Assembly (NCBI RefSeq): GCF_964204865.1
Contig: NC_135258.1
Span: 15,305,001 to 15,369,000, forward strand
From: Styela clava
Lineage: Eukaryota > Chordata > Ascidiacea > Stolidobranchia > Styelidae
Reading direction: 5' to 3'
Length of the DNA stretch: 64,000 bases
Shown: positions 1 to 13,249 of the stretch, piece by piece
Numbering within the stretch: the first letter of the stretch is position 1
Layout of the letters: every line of letters begins with the position of its first letter
Translations under genes and position numbers: made by a program
The notes under the pieces: model-generated
Seen by the model: the letters and a program-made list of their open reading frames with translations, nothing else
Database searches by the model: none
Told to the model about the DNA's origin: nothing

Positions 1-779
1 AGCGAATTATAATATGACAAGTTACTTATCACAACTGCAAGATAAATGTAAAAAAATGCTATGAACCTAGCATCTAATTGATATGTTAAGGTAAACGATA
101 CATACAGAATAATGCGTTCTAACATGAATTGTTCCAATATCGTTTATGTCTTGGCCGTTAGTATATTTCTTATGAATTCAGCGATCAGCTATTGTTGGGT
201 ATATGACATATCACTCACTAACGGCTGAATCTGTATGCATCATTGAGATTTAAGCGATTGATTCCACACGTTAAGTTTGGGTAATAATACATACAAATTT
301 AGCAGTTCGCAGCGCTTAGGAATGTATGTACAGTTCAATACAAAATTAGTTTATTCAAGAAAGAGTTCCAATATCCTTTTCGTTACTAACACCCTACTAG
401 CGGAATTTGTTGTGGGGAATTATAGAATAAGTTAATTATTGCGGCTGTATGAATTAACTTATCAATTTCGACTAACCTGGTGCGGCTTTACCGGTACTAA
501 CGTGAATGAATGTTTCCCCGAGCATCGACTTCCTTGGTTATATTCGTAACAATTGCCGCATCGAACCTACGAAATATCGTAAGTGTAATATGTCATTATT
601 TGTATCGATACTATTTAATACAAACACATTAATTTCAATGTTATTGTTTATGGTGTAACCAGAAAAAATCGATGAGACGACTAAAATTGATATTACGAAA
701 TTTTCTGAAATCTGAATCACCAATGATTGGTGTCAAGGTGCAATTTATTTTGTGTATTTTTTATTTTTTTGAAAACAAA
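1..779. other. AT-rich flank, no gene recognised
   Basis: I see no coding exon with convincing splice sites, no RNA gene and no element ends here. The only open frames are short and of low complexity. Confidence 0.5.
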
Positions 780-1069
780 GTGTACATATGGATCGTTTTG
801 TTGTTGTTCTTGTTGTTGGTATTTTACTTCTTATTGTTATGAAAAAAATCGATTTTCTCCTCAACTACTGGACCTATTGATTTGAAATGTTTAGTGGTTG
901 AAGGTTTTCTTTTGTGCTTTAAGGTATTACTTTAATTGCTATCAAAAATTTCTGTGGTTTTTATAGATTTCGTTTTTTCTATGCGACGACGTCATCAAAA
1001 TTGCGCACTTTGCCGTGGTTCCGTGATCACACCTCAGGGATCCTGTGACATGATGCCGGTACTGTGAAT
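780..1069 (+). repeat. Dispersed repeat family R1, copy 1
   Basis: The segment holds a T-rich stretch, then the block GACGTCATCAAAATTGCGCA and a GC-richer tail. The same order occurs near 3.23-3.84, 6.40-7.01, 22.16-22.55 kb and, reversed, 15.34-15.72 kb. No coding capacity is seen. The copy abuts the left end of the hAT element at 1070. Confidence 0.5.
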
Positions 1070-3207
1070 CAGCGGTTCCCAAACTTTTTTCTGCTAACCC
1101 AATTTTCATGAAATCGAAGGCTACAGATACTCGCGACCCCACAATAGGAATAATACACTAATTTCAAAAATCAGTATTCTCTATTTAATTATTTTAATGA
1201 AAACAATGTGTCTGTATATCACTTGTAGGTTAGAGCAGGGCTCCGCAACTACTTTGACCCCCCAAAAAATTCTCTAATTTCTCGCGACCCAAGCATCTGG
1301 TAAGCAAGTAATAGTTATCGATTTCAAGACTATTATTGACACTGTAGCAATTTTCTTACACAAAATTATATCAAACATGGCACATAAAATCTCGGTATCT
1401 ATCTTATCATCAATTCTTTACTGCAATTAAAATGAAACACCTACGAGGACAAAATGAACATTTAGTTGTTCGATTTAGACTTATATTTACCAAAACACAA
1501 CTCAAAACTAACAAAAAGCGATAATATTCACAACCATGAAAATATGTCTAAGTGACACAAAAGTGCCCTAACGGCTCCTAAAACTTTTATTGTTACGTCA
1601 CATTTTGCACTTATGCTGATTGGCCACTGTTTGGAAGTCGATGATCGGAGAAACAACCATGATTCTAATTAGAGGTTTATAAAGTTGTAGTGCATAAATA
1701 CGCTACACAGTCGCGATGCTTATATTTATGGCAAATTTGAATTGTTTTGCGACCCAGTGAGGAGGGTTTCCTGACCCAAATGTGGGTCGCAACCCTGTAT
1801 TTGCGGAACCCTGGGTTAGGGGAACGTTGGTGTGACGTTGCTGTACGTAACCTCTCAGCACAGTCCCAAACAAAATGTAAAAAACACCAAAAACAGTTCG
1901 AAAAACAAATGGTCGATTGGACTCAAATGTTAACCTTTATATTCACGTGAACGGTGAACATTTTCCCAATATTTAAAAATATTTGAACACGTCCGGCGAT
2001 ACGCCAGAAACATGGAGAAACACTCAGAAGATTTGTTGACACAACGCATTCTATGAAAAACACGATGTAAAAATCTCTGAGATTTGAAACAGTAAAGAAC
2101 GCCGAGTTCTTTGGCAAAACGTAGACCTTGACTATTTTAGTCCAGCGTCAAAAAATTACAGATTGCTCCATCACTTGAAGGTAAAACAGAGTATGAAAGT
2201 AAAGTGAGGAAAAAGAGTAGCCTGCAGGGTCTCATCTTTTTCAGATGCCTTTTTATTTACTTGAATTTTATGTCGTTTTATTTTTGGATCTGCTATGATA
2301 TCATGTGTAACGTAGCAGGGTTTTAAGGCGGTGGCGTTCGACTGTAATATACTGTGTAGAAAAGACCGTATTCTTCCTCGCTAAATGACAATTTAATTGA
2401 CTCTTGAAAACTGGCCAATACTCAGCTTATAGGTATTCTGTTGCTCCAGTACAGAGGTTCACAAGATAAGCAGTCAAGAAATATTAACACCGCTCCAACG
2501 GTGCACTTGCAACGAACACGGACTTAAAAAGGAACAAGCTATTGAAAACACGAACCACACGGTGGAATGAACCTAAGATATACGTATATCACGTTACACA
2601 CGTATAAAATATAACATGCTTCTTTTTTTGTTTTGCAATATTGCAATACGAAAATGCAACATTGTTCACTTTTATTCGAAGGTGTTGTGGACAAAAACAC
2701 GTAGGCCTGTGTGTTCAGTATAGATTTTAGACACGCGCGAGAAAAACCAAAGCGCTTTCGCAAAGGATAGAAACCTGTAAATATGTTTACTCGGCAAAGA
2801 CACTACCAGCAATCAATAAAATACATCGAATTTTGGACCAATCGCTTAATAAAGCAACGTTACTTTGTATATTCGGTTATCAAGCGGTTACACTGGTATC
2901 AAAACAACATAATTTCTGCACAGACCGGTAAAAACAGGTTCGCGGACCAGTGGCCACTGGTTTAGCCTGCAGGTACTCATGAGAATTATTACTGTAAGGT
3001 CAACTGCTTATTCGAATGTAACATTATCAAAAAAGGTATAAACGGGGACTATTATTGACGCTCACTCAGGTTATCATTCAGTCGCATTTACTATTACCCG
3101 TGACCAGCACAAATTTCACTTTTCAACTTTTAAATTCTTGTGACTTGTGTGCATTTTCAACAGAAGTCGGGCGACGCGGGTCGCGACCCACAGTTTAAAA
3201 ACCACTG
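1070..3207. mobile_element. Non-autonomous hAT element A (outer)
   Basis: The left end reads CAGCGGTTCCCAAACTTTTT and the right end, reverse-complemented, CAGTGGTTTTTAAACTGTGG followed by GGTCGCGACC, a typical hAT terminus. The 8-bp flanks are ctgtgaat (1062-1069) and ctgtaaat (3208-3215), a 7/8 target-site duplication. No transposase frame is present. A second hAT element is nested at 1236-1813. The 3.17-kb tandem duplication begins inside it at 2319, so its right part recurs at 5493-6381. Confidence 0.75.
1236..1813. mobile_element. Non-autonomous hAT element B (nested)
   Basis: The ends are CAGGGCTCCGCAA on the left and, reverse-complemented, CAGGGTTCCGCAA on the right, followed by GCGACCC-type subterminal sequence. 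Flanks are ggttagag (1228-1235) and ggttaggg (1814-1821), a 7/8 target-site duplication. It is 578 bp long without a transposase and lies inside element A, so it inserted later. Confidence 0.75.
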
Positions 3208-3229
3208 CTGTAAATGATTTGATACTACT

Positions 3230-3835
3230 TAGTTTTGGTCTTCGTGTCCCTATATTTGTGCAATGCTCTCTTGATCTTGTTGGACACGAAGTGAACCTAT
3301 AGATTGTTTCAATATTATCATGTTGTTAGAATTCTTTGTCACGTTCTTGTTCTCATTGTTATAACGCATTTCTCTTTAAATCTGATTTGAAATAATTGTG
3401 TAATGCTTTTTATGGCCGAACAAACTTAAAAAGCCAATATAATGTAAGTTAAAATGAATTAAAATTAAAACACATCTTTTATCGAATAATTTTCAACAAA
3501 ATGAAAAAAAATCGCTTTTCTTTTTATATACTGGACTAATCCCTTTGTAATCGCAAGTGATTAAAGATTGGTGTATTTTGCCAAAAGACTATTACTTTTA
3601 TTTATTTCAAAACTGTCTGTGGGCTCTACGGGATTCGTTTTTTGTGTGCAATGACGTCATCAAATTTAATAAATTGCGCACCAAACGGCGGATCCGGCAT
3701 CGAGTTGGTTGCTTTCCGGTGATCAGTCGAAGTCATATGACCTGCGGCACCGGTAGTCTACCGTGGAAGATTGCATACTCATAATACTTCGTTTTGGCCA
3801 CCGTATTCGTATATTTGAGCATTGCTTCTTTTTAA
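3230..3835 (+). repeat. Dispersed repeat family R1, copy 2
   Basis: It starts with TTTTGGTCTTCGTGTCC, has a central GACGTCATCAAA block and ends near a second GTATATTTGAGCATTGCT motif. It recurs at 6404-7009 as part of the tandem duplication. Relatives elsewhere carry the same end motif, for example near 22505 and, reversed, near 20377 and 21459. It is non-coding. Confidence 0.5.
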
Positions 3836-5058
3836 ATTTATAATCAAAACACAGAAGAGGAAACTCATTTATGTATCATGGTCATCTTCGATCAAAAACT
3901 AGTACAGCAAACTGGTACAAAAACGTAATTTCCCAAAATATGATTATTAATCCACGATTCAACCTGGTCACAGAGTGACATGCCACGGGACGAGAGCGAG
4001 CTTAATAAAGGTCCAAATTTAAAGTTTATGGCTCGTACCACGGGGCTGTGGAGTGCCATTCCATTGAGCTGAACAACTACAAGTGATGTGATGAAGATTC
4101 TTTTGGTGAATTCATCGGCGGAATATTGTAAAAATATTTTCTCTGCCTGTTGGGTCCAGCTTCTCGGAGACCAATGGTTTTGAATTGGTATTGGTTGTTA
4201 ATTCTTCCTTACCAGCGCCAGTTAAATCCATACTTTTGGAAATGTTTTCTCAAATTGTTTTCTTCAATAACTTCAATGTTATTTTGAATATTGATAAATT
4301 TCTTGATTCTCTCAACATTATTCCATAGTGACGATTTAATAACACATCGCTTTCGATTTCTGTAAAATTTGAAGTTCACGCGCAAACAAAACTAAATAAT
4401 TTTCGTTTTTTATTTCGCTTTTTCTTGGGAGGGGGGGGGGGGGGGGGTCACCCTGTATAGGCATACAAATTAACAGCATAAAATATTGATTATGAAGGGC
4501 AATGAAAATATAAATACATCCGTCGGCATAAATTTGAGATTATTGAAATAACGTATTTACAAAGCATAATAAATATTTGATACGGTTAAATGTTTATTTT
4601 TTTCGTCGATTTTAATTTCAATTTCTGCCAAATGTGACCGATCGCGCATACTTCTTTAGTTAAATACACACTACTACATTAAGTAATCTATTGATACATT
4701 CAACAAAATATGTATTTGGTATGTTATTAACAAAATTATGCACGTATCGATTCTAAATACATATTTAATGAGTATGCAAAATCGACTCAATTCACCTGTT
4801 GAAGGGAATAAACATGACCTACGTCAATGCACCTGATAGCTTCCGTAATTTATAACCTAATCATAACAGGATTGTTGATAGTTTAATTGAAACCCCACAT
4901 AGTATTTTTATATCGATACCATGTAGTCGAATTACACGGTTGAGCTGACATCACCCATATTTAATAGCACGACATGAGAACAACTGATTAGTCAAACAAG
5001 CCACTCGTGAAGTATTCGTGGTAGGTTTTTAATTAATCGAACTAGTCAACAAACAGAT

Positions 5059-5144
5059 ATGAATTCGAGCTCATATTTTGGTAATTTTGGTAACAATGTT
5101 ACCCAAATTGGAACGGTGAATAATACCCGCCCACAGCACGGAAT
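5059..5144 (+). other. Extra copy of GPCR first coding exon
   Basis: This 86-bp exon is the same as the GPCR first exon at 8229-8314. It has an ATG, 28 codons with N-glycosylation sequons (NSS, NVT, NNT), and the donor AAT|gtaagt. It lies in copy 1 of the tandem duplication together with the same upstream sequence, so it could act as an alternative promoter and first exon splicing to 9123. Both copies encode the same peptide, so use of either would not change the protein. Confidence 0.7.
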
Positions 5145-5492
5145 GTAAGTATTTTTGTACCAGTATTATGAGTACTGCATGTATATAATATAATATATAT
5201 TTTTTTTTTTCAGTCAATTTGTGGAAAAGAAAACCCAAGCCATGACTAGAAATTAAAAACTAAAAATAAAAAAGAGGGAAATAATATCAGTTTCAATTTA
5301 TCCAATATATCAAATCAGAAACATTTTATGGAAAGTCTTCTGCGTTATATATTTGTGAATCGATTGAAAATTTTTTTGATAAATCATTGTAAAAGTGTTA
5401 ATGAAAAAATGAAAATTACCTGAACTAAACCTTAAAATTAAAACCCGATTTACGAACGGATTCACTAAGACAGCGGTCTCTAAGGCGGTGGC

Positions 5493-8400
5493 GGTTTTAA
5501 GGCGGTGGCGTTCGACTGTAATATACTGTGTAGAAAAGACCGTATTCTTCCTCGCTAAATGACAATTTAATTGACTCTTGAAAACTGGCCAATACTCAGC
5601 TTATAGGTATTCTGTTGCTCCAGTACAGAGGTTCACAAGATAAGCAGTCAAGAAATATTAACACCGCTCCAACGGTGCACTTGCAACGAACACGGACTTA
5701 AAAAGGAACAAGCTATTGAAAACACGAACCACACGGTGGAATGAACCTAAGATATACGTATATCACGTTACACACGTATAAAATATAACATGCTTCTTTT
5801 TTTGTTTTGCAATATTGCAATACGAAAATGCAACATTGTTCACTTTTATTCGAAGGTGTTGTGGACAAAAACACGTAGGCCTGTGTGTTCAGTATAGATT
5901 TTAGACACGCGCGAGAAAAACCAAAGCGCTTTCGCAAAGGATAGAAACCTGTAAATATGTTTACTCGGCAAAGACACTACCAGCAATCAATAAAATACAT
6001 CGAATTTTGGACCAATCGCTTAATAAAGCAACGTTACTTTGTATATTCGGTTATCAAGCGGTTACACTGGTATCAAAACAACATAATTTCTGCACAGACC
6101 GGTAAAAACAGGTTCGCGGACCAGTGGCCACTGGTTTAGCCTGCAGGTACTCATGAGAATTATTACTGTAAGGTCAACTGCTTATTCGAATGTAACATTA
6201 TCAAAAAAGGTATAAACGGGGACTATTATTGACGCTCACTCAGGTTATCATTCAGTCGCATTTACTATTACCGGTGACCAGCACAAATTTCACTTTTCAA
6301 CTTTTAAATTCTTGTGACTTGTGTGCATTTTCAACAGAAGTCGGGCGACGCGGGTCGCGACCCACAGTTTAAGAACCACTGCTGTAAATGATTTGATACT
6401 ACTTAGTTTTGGTCTTCGTGTCCCTATATTTGTGCAATGCTCTCTTGATCTTGTTGGACACGAAGTGAACCTATAGATTGTTTCAATATTATCATGTTGT
6501 TAGAATTCTTTGTCACGTTCTTGTTCTCATTGTTATAACGCATTTCTCTTTAAATCTGATTTGAAATAATTGTGTAATGCTTTTTATGGCCGAACAAACT
6601 TAAAAAGCCAATATAATGTAAGTTAAAATGAATTAAAATTAAAACACATCTTTTATCGAATAATTTTCAACAAAATGAAAAAAAATCGCTTTTCTTTTTA
6701 TATACTGGACTAATCCCTTTGTAATCGCAAGTGATTAAAGATTGGTGTATTTTGCCAAAAGACTATTACTTTTATTTATTTCAAAACTGTCTGTGGGCTC
6801 TACGGGATTCGTTTTTTGTGTGCAATGACGTCATCAAATTTAATAAATTGCGCACCAAACGGCGGATCCGGCATCGAGTTGGTTGCTTTCCGGTGATCAG
6901 TCGAAGTCATATGACCTGCGGCACCGGTAGTCTACCGTGGAAGATTGCATACTCATAATACTTCGTTTTGGCCACCGTATTCGTATATTTGAGCATTGCT
7001 TCTTTTTAAATTTATAATCAAAACACAGAAGAGGAAACTCATTTATGTATCATGGTCATCTTCGATCAAAAACTAGTACAGCAAACTGGTACAAAAACGT
7101 AATTTCCCAAAATATGATTATTAATCCACGATTCAACCTGGTCACAGAGTGACATGCCACGGGACGAGAGCGAGCTTAATAAAGGTCCAAATTTAAAGTT
7201 TATGGCTCGTACCACGGGGCTGTGGAGTGCCATTCCATTGAGCTGAACAACTACAAGTGATGTGATGAAGATTCTTTTGGTGAATTCATCGGCGGAATAT
7301 TGTAAAAATATTTTCTCTGCCTGTTGGGTCCAGCTTCTCGGAGACCAATGGTTTTGAATTGGTATTGGTTGTTAATTCTTCCTTACCAGCGCCAGTTAAA
7401 TCCATACTTTTGGAAATGTTTTCTCAAATTGTTTTCTTCAATAACTTCAATGTTATTTTGAATATTGATAAATTTCTTGATTCTCTCAACATTATTCCAT
7501 AGTGACGATTTAATAACACATCGCTTTCGATTTCTGTAAAATTTGAAGTTCACGCGCAAACAAAACTAAATAATTTTCGTTTTTTATTTCGCTTTTTCTT
7601 GGGAGGGGGGGGGGGGGTCACCCTGTATAGGCATACAAATTAACAGCATAAAATATTGATTATGAAGGGCAATGAAAATATAAATACATCCGTCGGCATA
7701 AATTTGAGATTATTGAAATAACGTATTTACAAAGCATAATAAATATTTGATACGGTTAAATGTTTATTTTTTTCGTCGATTTTAATTTCAATTTCTGCCA
7801 AATGTGACCGATCGCGCATACTTCTTTAGTTAAATACACACTACTACATTAAGTAATCTATTGATACATTCAACAAAATATGTATTTGGTATGTTATTAA
7901 CAAAATTATGCACGTATCGATTCTAAATACATATTTAATGAGTATGCAAAATCGACTCAATTCACCTGTTGAAGGGAATAAACATGACCTACGTCAATGC
8001 ACCTGATAGCTTCCGTAATTTATAACCTAATCATAACAGGATTGTTGATAGTTTAATTGAAACCCCACATAGTATTTTTATATCGATACCATGTAGTCGA
8101 ATTACACGGTTGAGCTGACATCACCCATATTTAATAGCACGACATGAGAACAACTGATTAGTCAAACAAGCCACTCGTGAAGTATTCGTGGTAGGTTTTT
8201 AATTAATCGAACTAGTCAACAAACAGATATGAATTCGAGCTCATATTTTGGTAATTTTGGTAACAATGTTACCCAAATTGGAACGGTGAATAATACCCGC
8301 CCACAGCACGGAATGTAAGTATTTTTGTACCAGTATTATGAGTACTGCATGTATATAATATAATATATATTTTTTTTTTTCAGTCAATTTGTGGAAAAGA

Positions 8401-8653
8401 AAACCCAAGCCATGACTAGAAATTAAAAACTAAAAATAAAAAAGAGGGAAATAATATCAGTTTCAATTTATCCAATATATCAAATCAGAAACATTTTATG
8501 GAAAGTCTTCTGCGTTATATATTTGTGAATCGATTGAAAATTTTTTTGATAAATCATTGTAAAAGTGTTAATGAAAAAATGAAAATTACCTGAACTAAAC
8601 CTTAAAATTAAAACCCGATTTACGAACGGATTCACTAAGACAGCGGTCTCTAA
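5493..8653. repeat. 3.17-kb tandem duplication, copy 2
   Basis: This is the second, almost identical copy of 2319-5483. It ends at tctctaa (8653), where sequence diverges from copy 1. The first exon at 8229-8314 is the one nearest the rest of the GPCR gene. The near-identity means either a very recent duplication or an assembly artefact from two haplotypes. Confidence 0.9.
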
Positions 8654-11600
8654 ACATTTGTGTGCGCACAGCGCCAAATTACCCGGGAGAAAACTCACCG
8701 CGTTTTTACTCGAAGAAACATTGCTGCCTGTAAACAAAACTCAATTTTGCGATCGTTAATGTGTTCTCTTTCAAAATTTGTGAACATGTATATATGCCCA
8801 ATGAATGAAACAAAAGGTCAATGTTCTTCCTCATCCCTGCCTGATGTTCCTTTAGAATGCTAAATGAATCACCCACAACCGCTAAACTCGGTTCAGAAGA
8901 GAAATAAACTGCAGCTAGCGTAATTGCAGCATGTAGTGTTTACCATATTGTTACCTATCAATAGAGGCAGACATTACGTAACAGTTAATTTAATTTCTGT
9001 TAATTTCTGTCGCGCACCTTTTGAGAACCGCAAAATCCCTCATCCTCGCTAACTTGAATATATAACACATTCAACATAGCCATCTTGGATGTAAAATAGT
9101 TCATGTAAATTCTTATTTTTAGATTTGATCCAAGTATATTCAGTAATGTGGAAAGAGGTATATTCTCTGCGATAATAGTCATCCTAGGAATTTTTGGAGT
9201 AGTTGCGAATGTGGTTACATTTATTGTGATTTTCACATCTCCTAAACTAAGCAAGTATGTACAATAACTTTATAACATCAATGTACAACAATGCTATTTT
9301 TATGAGCATTTATGTTTTTCACTGTTCATTGATTTCATTCATGTCTTTCATTTGTTTTATCTTTCTATTTGCTTCTTTTTCACTTAGTATTTTCAAAGAG
9401 TGGTATTGTAGAATGAGCCAATGTAACGTGTATAACAAGATCTAACTGTTCCATTACATTTGAACCCACGTACATTTGAACCCACGACGATTGCACCTGC
9501 ACACTATTGCACCTATGAAAATTTTTGTTGTTCTACGGATATTTGAACCCCTACTAACCCTAACCCATGGGTTTAGCACCCGCATATAGATTGACCTCGC
9601 GAATATACACATGGGTTCAAATGTACGGTCACCAGATCTAACATAACAAAAAGTATCGAAGGTAGCGTGAATACAAAAGCTAAACTGACCCCCAAAATAA
9701 CATACACATCTTATATCATATTCGACTTGATATTGGTATTAAAAGAGTATACCGGTTTTGTAACCACGGCTGTGGTGGTTATCTTTAGTGTAATGACTTA
9801 AAATTGAAAAGCGAGTTTTTTAAACTCAAGACGGTATGGAACGGTATTGGTGATAGCTAACCTCCAGCCACCTTCATTTACTGTCAAGTCCAACCAGAAC
9901 AGCAAACATATTCAAAAAATACAATTTTAGGTCCCCGTTCAATGTTCTCCTCATGAGTTTATGCGTCTCTGATTTTCTGTCCGCCTGTAATAGTGGAATG
10001 CAACTATATCATTACATGTGGGGATTGCAAGAATTCACAAATGAGTTTTTATGCAAGGTAAGTATTTTCAGTGGTATTCTAATCAGTGTACCATTCTGCA
10101 ATCTTCTTTCTTTTCATAGAAATGTCTAAAACTCCACCCTGGTTTACTGTTAAAAATTTGTAATTCAATTCAATGTCTTATTCAATGTATTGCACACTGG
10201 TTTTAGAATATTATTAGTATACCAGCTAGCTACATCGTAGTGTGATCGTTAGACAATTAGGATGTCCAGCGCCAATTACCATGTATAGAACATTTTGTTA
10301 CTTCGATTATTTCCAATTTCACCCATATCTGGAGATATTTGTCAACCAAAAGATGTTACTCGCTCTGTTCTTGTATTGCGATATTTAACATAAAAAGTGT
10401 TGTGCATACATAGTGATTCTTGCTCATTATAAACAATTTTTAGTCACAAATGTAACAAAAATTATATTTTTTTACCTAGGCAACTTCCGGTATCCGCGTT
10501 TTGACAGAGTATGTGACAATACAGCATATTCTCGTATTTAGCATCGTTCGACTGTTTGTCATCCAGTTCCCGTTGAAAGCCAGCTCTTTCAAAAAGAACC
10601 ATGCAAGGGTATTAAGATTATCTCTTTACTTTCAATATATAAAGTATGGATAATATTTTAGGTGGTCGAATGACAAATTGAATAAAAATGCATCCAGTAC
10701 CTAATCGAATATTTGAACATTTTTTTTTTTTTACCTATATATCTAATGTAAACTAGTCAATCTTTTAAAGCCAACTGTTGCTAAAAAATATAAATTGGGA
10801 AGATAAATTTATGTGGTAAGGATAAAAGAAGGGAGCATTTTATTTTGAAGGTAAATTTTGCTTTCCTCGTTTAATATTTGTAACAAACAAAAAATCTCAT
10901 ATCTGCTACGTTTTATAAATTTCGTCAATTTTTTTTCCTTCACAGATTATTGCTGTAATTATTTGGATCGAAGTCTTCTTTGCCGCTGCAATATTTCGCA
11001 TCATATTTCCAACAGTTTATCCCGTCAGACCTGATGAAAAATATTCAGGATGTACATCTGTTGGAGAACATTGGTAATGGCAAATAAGTACTGTGAATAA
11101 ATTGTGATAATATTTGAAAAAAATTAATAAGATAGGATCAGATGCTAATATGGCTACAGCTTGTATCGGTGTAGACTCTGTCAAAAATACTGTTGGGTTT
11201 TAAATTATAGAAATCCTGTAAAATATTTGTTTTGCAAGAATGACTGGGTATGGTTTGAAATTGCATGATTAAGTTTGTTCATTCTTTGGTGATCCCGCAA
11301 AAACATTATATCTTCCTTTCGTTAATTACCAAATTAATGTTTTCATGATCTTCCAAATTAAGTATCAAAACTTGCGGATGAGAAAATTGGGGAAATCTGT
11401 TTTGTGAAATATTACTCAATTTGAGTGATTTAGTCACATGTTTATAAATAAGTGGTATGTTAATACACAATTAATTTTTAAATTATTCTGGATTTTGATG
11501 GCATATTACAGGTTAAATTATACGACATAAGTTTTGCTTTCTGGTATATTCCTTTATCGCTAGATAAAAAAAAACTAGGTAAAGTCTGAAAATCAAACCA

Positions 11601-13249
11601 CATCCGGATTTTTATCAGAATTTTTCGTTTGAAAAAATATTCTACCAGGGGAATAGTAATACTATATGCGTTATACAAGTTATGCTCGAGAATCTTCCAA
11701 AAAAAATAATACATTTTTAGGCGCGACACAGCAATACTGTTCCAGAGCTTTGCTGTACCAATTATGCTCTTTCTTCCGATGGGCGGCATTGTCATTTGTA
11801 CAATTGGTATAATCACGAAACTCATATCAGTACAAAAGCAACGGGGTAAGTACTAGTTTTATAATTCAGCTAAAACAGACGCGAGCATACAATACATACA
11901 ACATGCGTATCATTTTTAGGCGGTCGCCACCTGCATGTATTTTGCTTGCGTCGAAATTTCAATTCTCGTCACAAAAAACAAAAAAAAGTAGGATACTTTA
12001 ATCGAAGAGAGCGGTGGCAGAGTATTTTTTGTCGAGAGCTTTCAACAAAAAATTGCTCAGCTTTCATGCTAAATGTTATTAATAGATATTTTTTATATTT
12101 TGTTGTATATTTCAGCCACACTCGGCCAAGCAGTTTCACGTCAAGATAATAAACAAAGAGCTGCATTGATTCAAACCATCCTTATAGTATTCTCCTTTCT
12201 AATTGGATACTCTGGAGGTGCAGGTAAAGTGTCCTATCGATTTCTACCAGTGCTATCTAGAACAGAAAATCGTAAATTATGGACACAAAGAACCGTATCG
12301 AATCGGTCCATCTTCAAGGCTCATGAACGGACACGGTTAGTTGAGCACGAGCCCACCGAAAAACGATCAAAATTCATATGGTGGCGTGTTTTAAAATAGC
12401 AATGTTTGAGGTGAAACGGAACCCCGGTAGAAGTTTGCACGTAGGTCGACGTTTCTTTTCGATAGCTGATTCCATCTCACACTTTACCGTTTTTACGTTT
12501 GTACGGTGCTTTGATAGCTTGTATGATATTTGGACTCGGATACTAAATAAGAAATTTTTATCGAAAAATGAAATGAAACAAATTGAAAAGTTCAATATTA
12601 AGCTTTATTAGCTGAGTAACTAATTCTCTATATTTGTTGCCTAAGACAACTCAAAGTGCTGATATATCGATCAAAAATGCTCTTCTTGAAATATTCATTA
12701 AACAATCTCCAATGCGATAATAAATCTCATGAAAAACGATCATACAATTATTTCCGATTCAATCGAATGACCTCAAATACTGTACAGTAATATTTTCTTG
12801 GATACCTTTTCTTTATTTCTCTCATATATTCACACTATCATGTCAATGAACCTCGACGTCGTTTCGACTTATTTTCCAATATTCATTGGGCAAATATGGT
12901 AACTTAAATATTTTTATAGCGTTCAGATTTACTATCACGACCAAAGCTTTATTCAAGTTTACAGCGAGAACTAAAAGGATGTTTGCTTTGACTGCATACA
13001 CTGTGTTACGAACGAGTGAATGTCTCAACCCCGTTTTCTATAATCTTTCATCCAGGTATTTTTATCAAAGTTTTTCAATTCCACGTTAAAATAAATCACC
13101 TAAAAATTAACAGTTTGTTTTATAAAAATGTTTTTAGTCAACTTCGTGATGCTACGAAAGCACTTCTTGGAAAAAATTCCAGCAAGGCTTCTCTTCCGAA
13201 CGCTAGACACAAAGCAACAATAAGCTCAAAGATTCAACCTCCTACCTAA
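8229..13249 (+). CDS. Rhodopsin-like (class A) GPCR, orphan
   Basis: Nine exons join in frame to 360 aa: 8229-8314, 9123-9254, 9931-10057, 10480-10608, 10946-11073, 11721-11845, 12116-12223, 12920-13055, 13138-13249. The extracellular N-terminus has three N-glycosylation sequons. TM1 is in exon 2 and TM2 in exon 3 (CVSDFL, Asp2.50). Cys3.25 ends exon 3 and pairs plausibly with Cys in SGCTSV of loop 2. TM3 is in exon 4, TM4 with Trp in exon 5 (VIIWIE), TM5 in exon 6, TM6 in exon 7, and TM7 with NPVFY in exon 8. Exon 9 gives a 37-residue basic, Ser-rich tail. Two hallmark motifs are altered: DRY is VRL, and TM6 lacks CWxP. The ligand is not predictable. The gene is convergent with the MRH-like receptor lineage downstream. 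Class A assignment is firm; subfamily is unknown. Confidence 0.85.
9455..9625. mobile_element. Short inverted-repeat element (MITE-like) in GPCR intron 2
   Basis: It begins with TACATTTGAACCCACG, which is repeated directly a few bases later, and ends with the inverse complement ATGGGTTCAAATGTA. It is about 170 bp and non-coding. No clear target-site duplication was found, so the family is undecided. Confidence 0.5.

Larger units (their letters stand above)
2319..5492. repeat. 3.17-kb tandem duplication, copy 1
   Basis: The sequence from 2319 recurs from 5493 at an offset of 3174, falling to 3170 after a G run that is 17 long here (near 4431-4447) and 13 long in copy 2. The only other differences I noticed are single bases near 3094/6268 and 3199/6373. 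The unit spans the right half of hAT element A, one copy of repeat R1, an AT-rich stretch and the first coding exon of the GPCR. The junction carries an extra taaggcggtggcg, copied from the start of the unit. Confidence 0.9.

Noticed and set aside
2783..2965. Short frames repeated at 2.5-3.8 and 5.7-7.0 kb
   Set aside because: They recur only because of the tandem duplication and lie in transposon sequence; no coding signature.
9257..9445. 62-codon hydrophobic frame after GPCR exon 2
   Set aside because: It is AT-rich intron sequence beyond a good donor site; joining exon 2 directly to exon 3 restores the TM2 frame.
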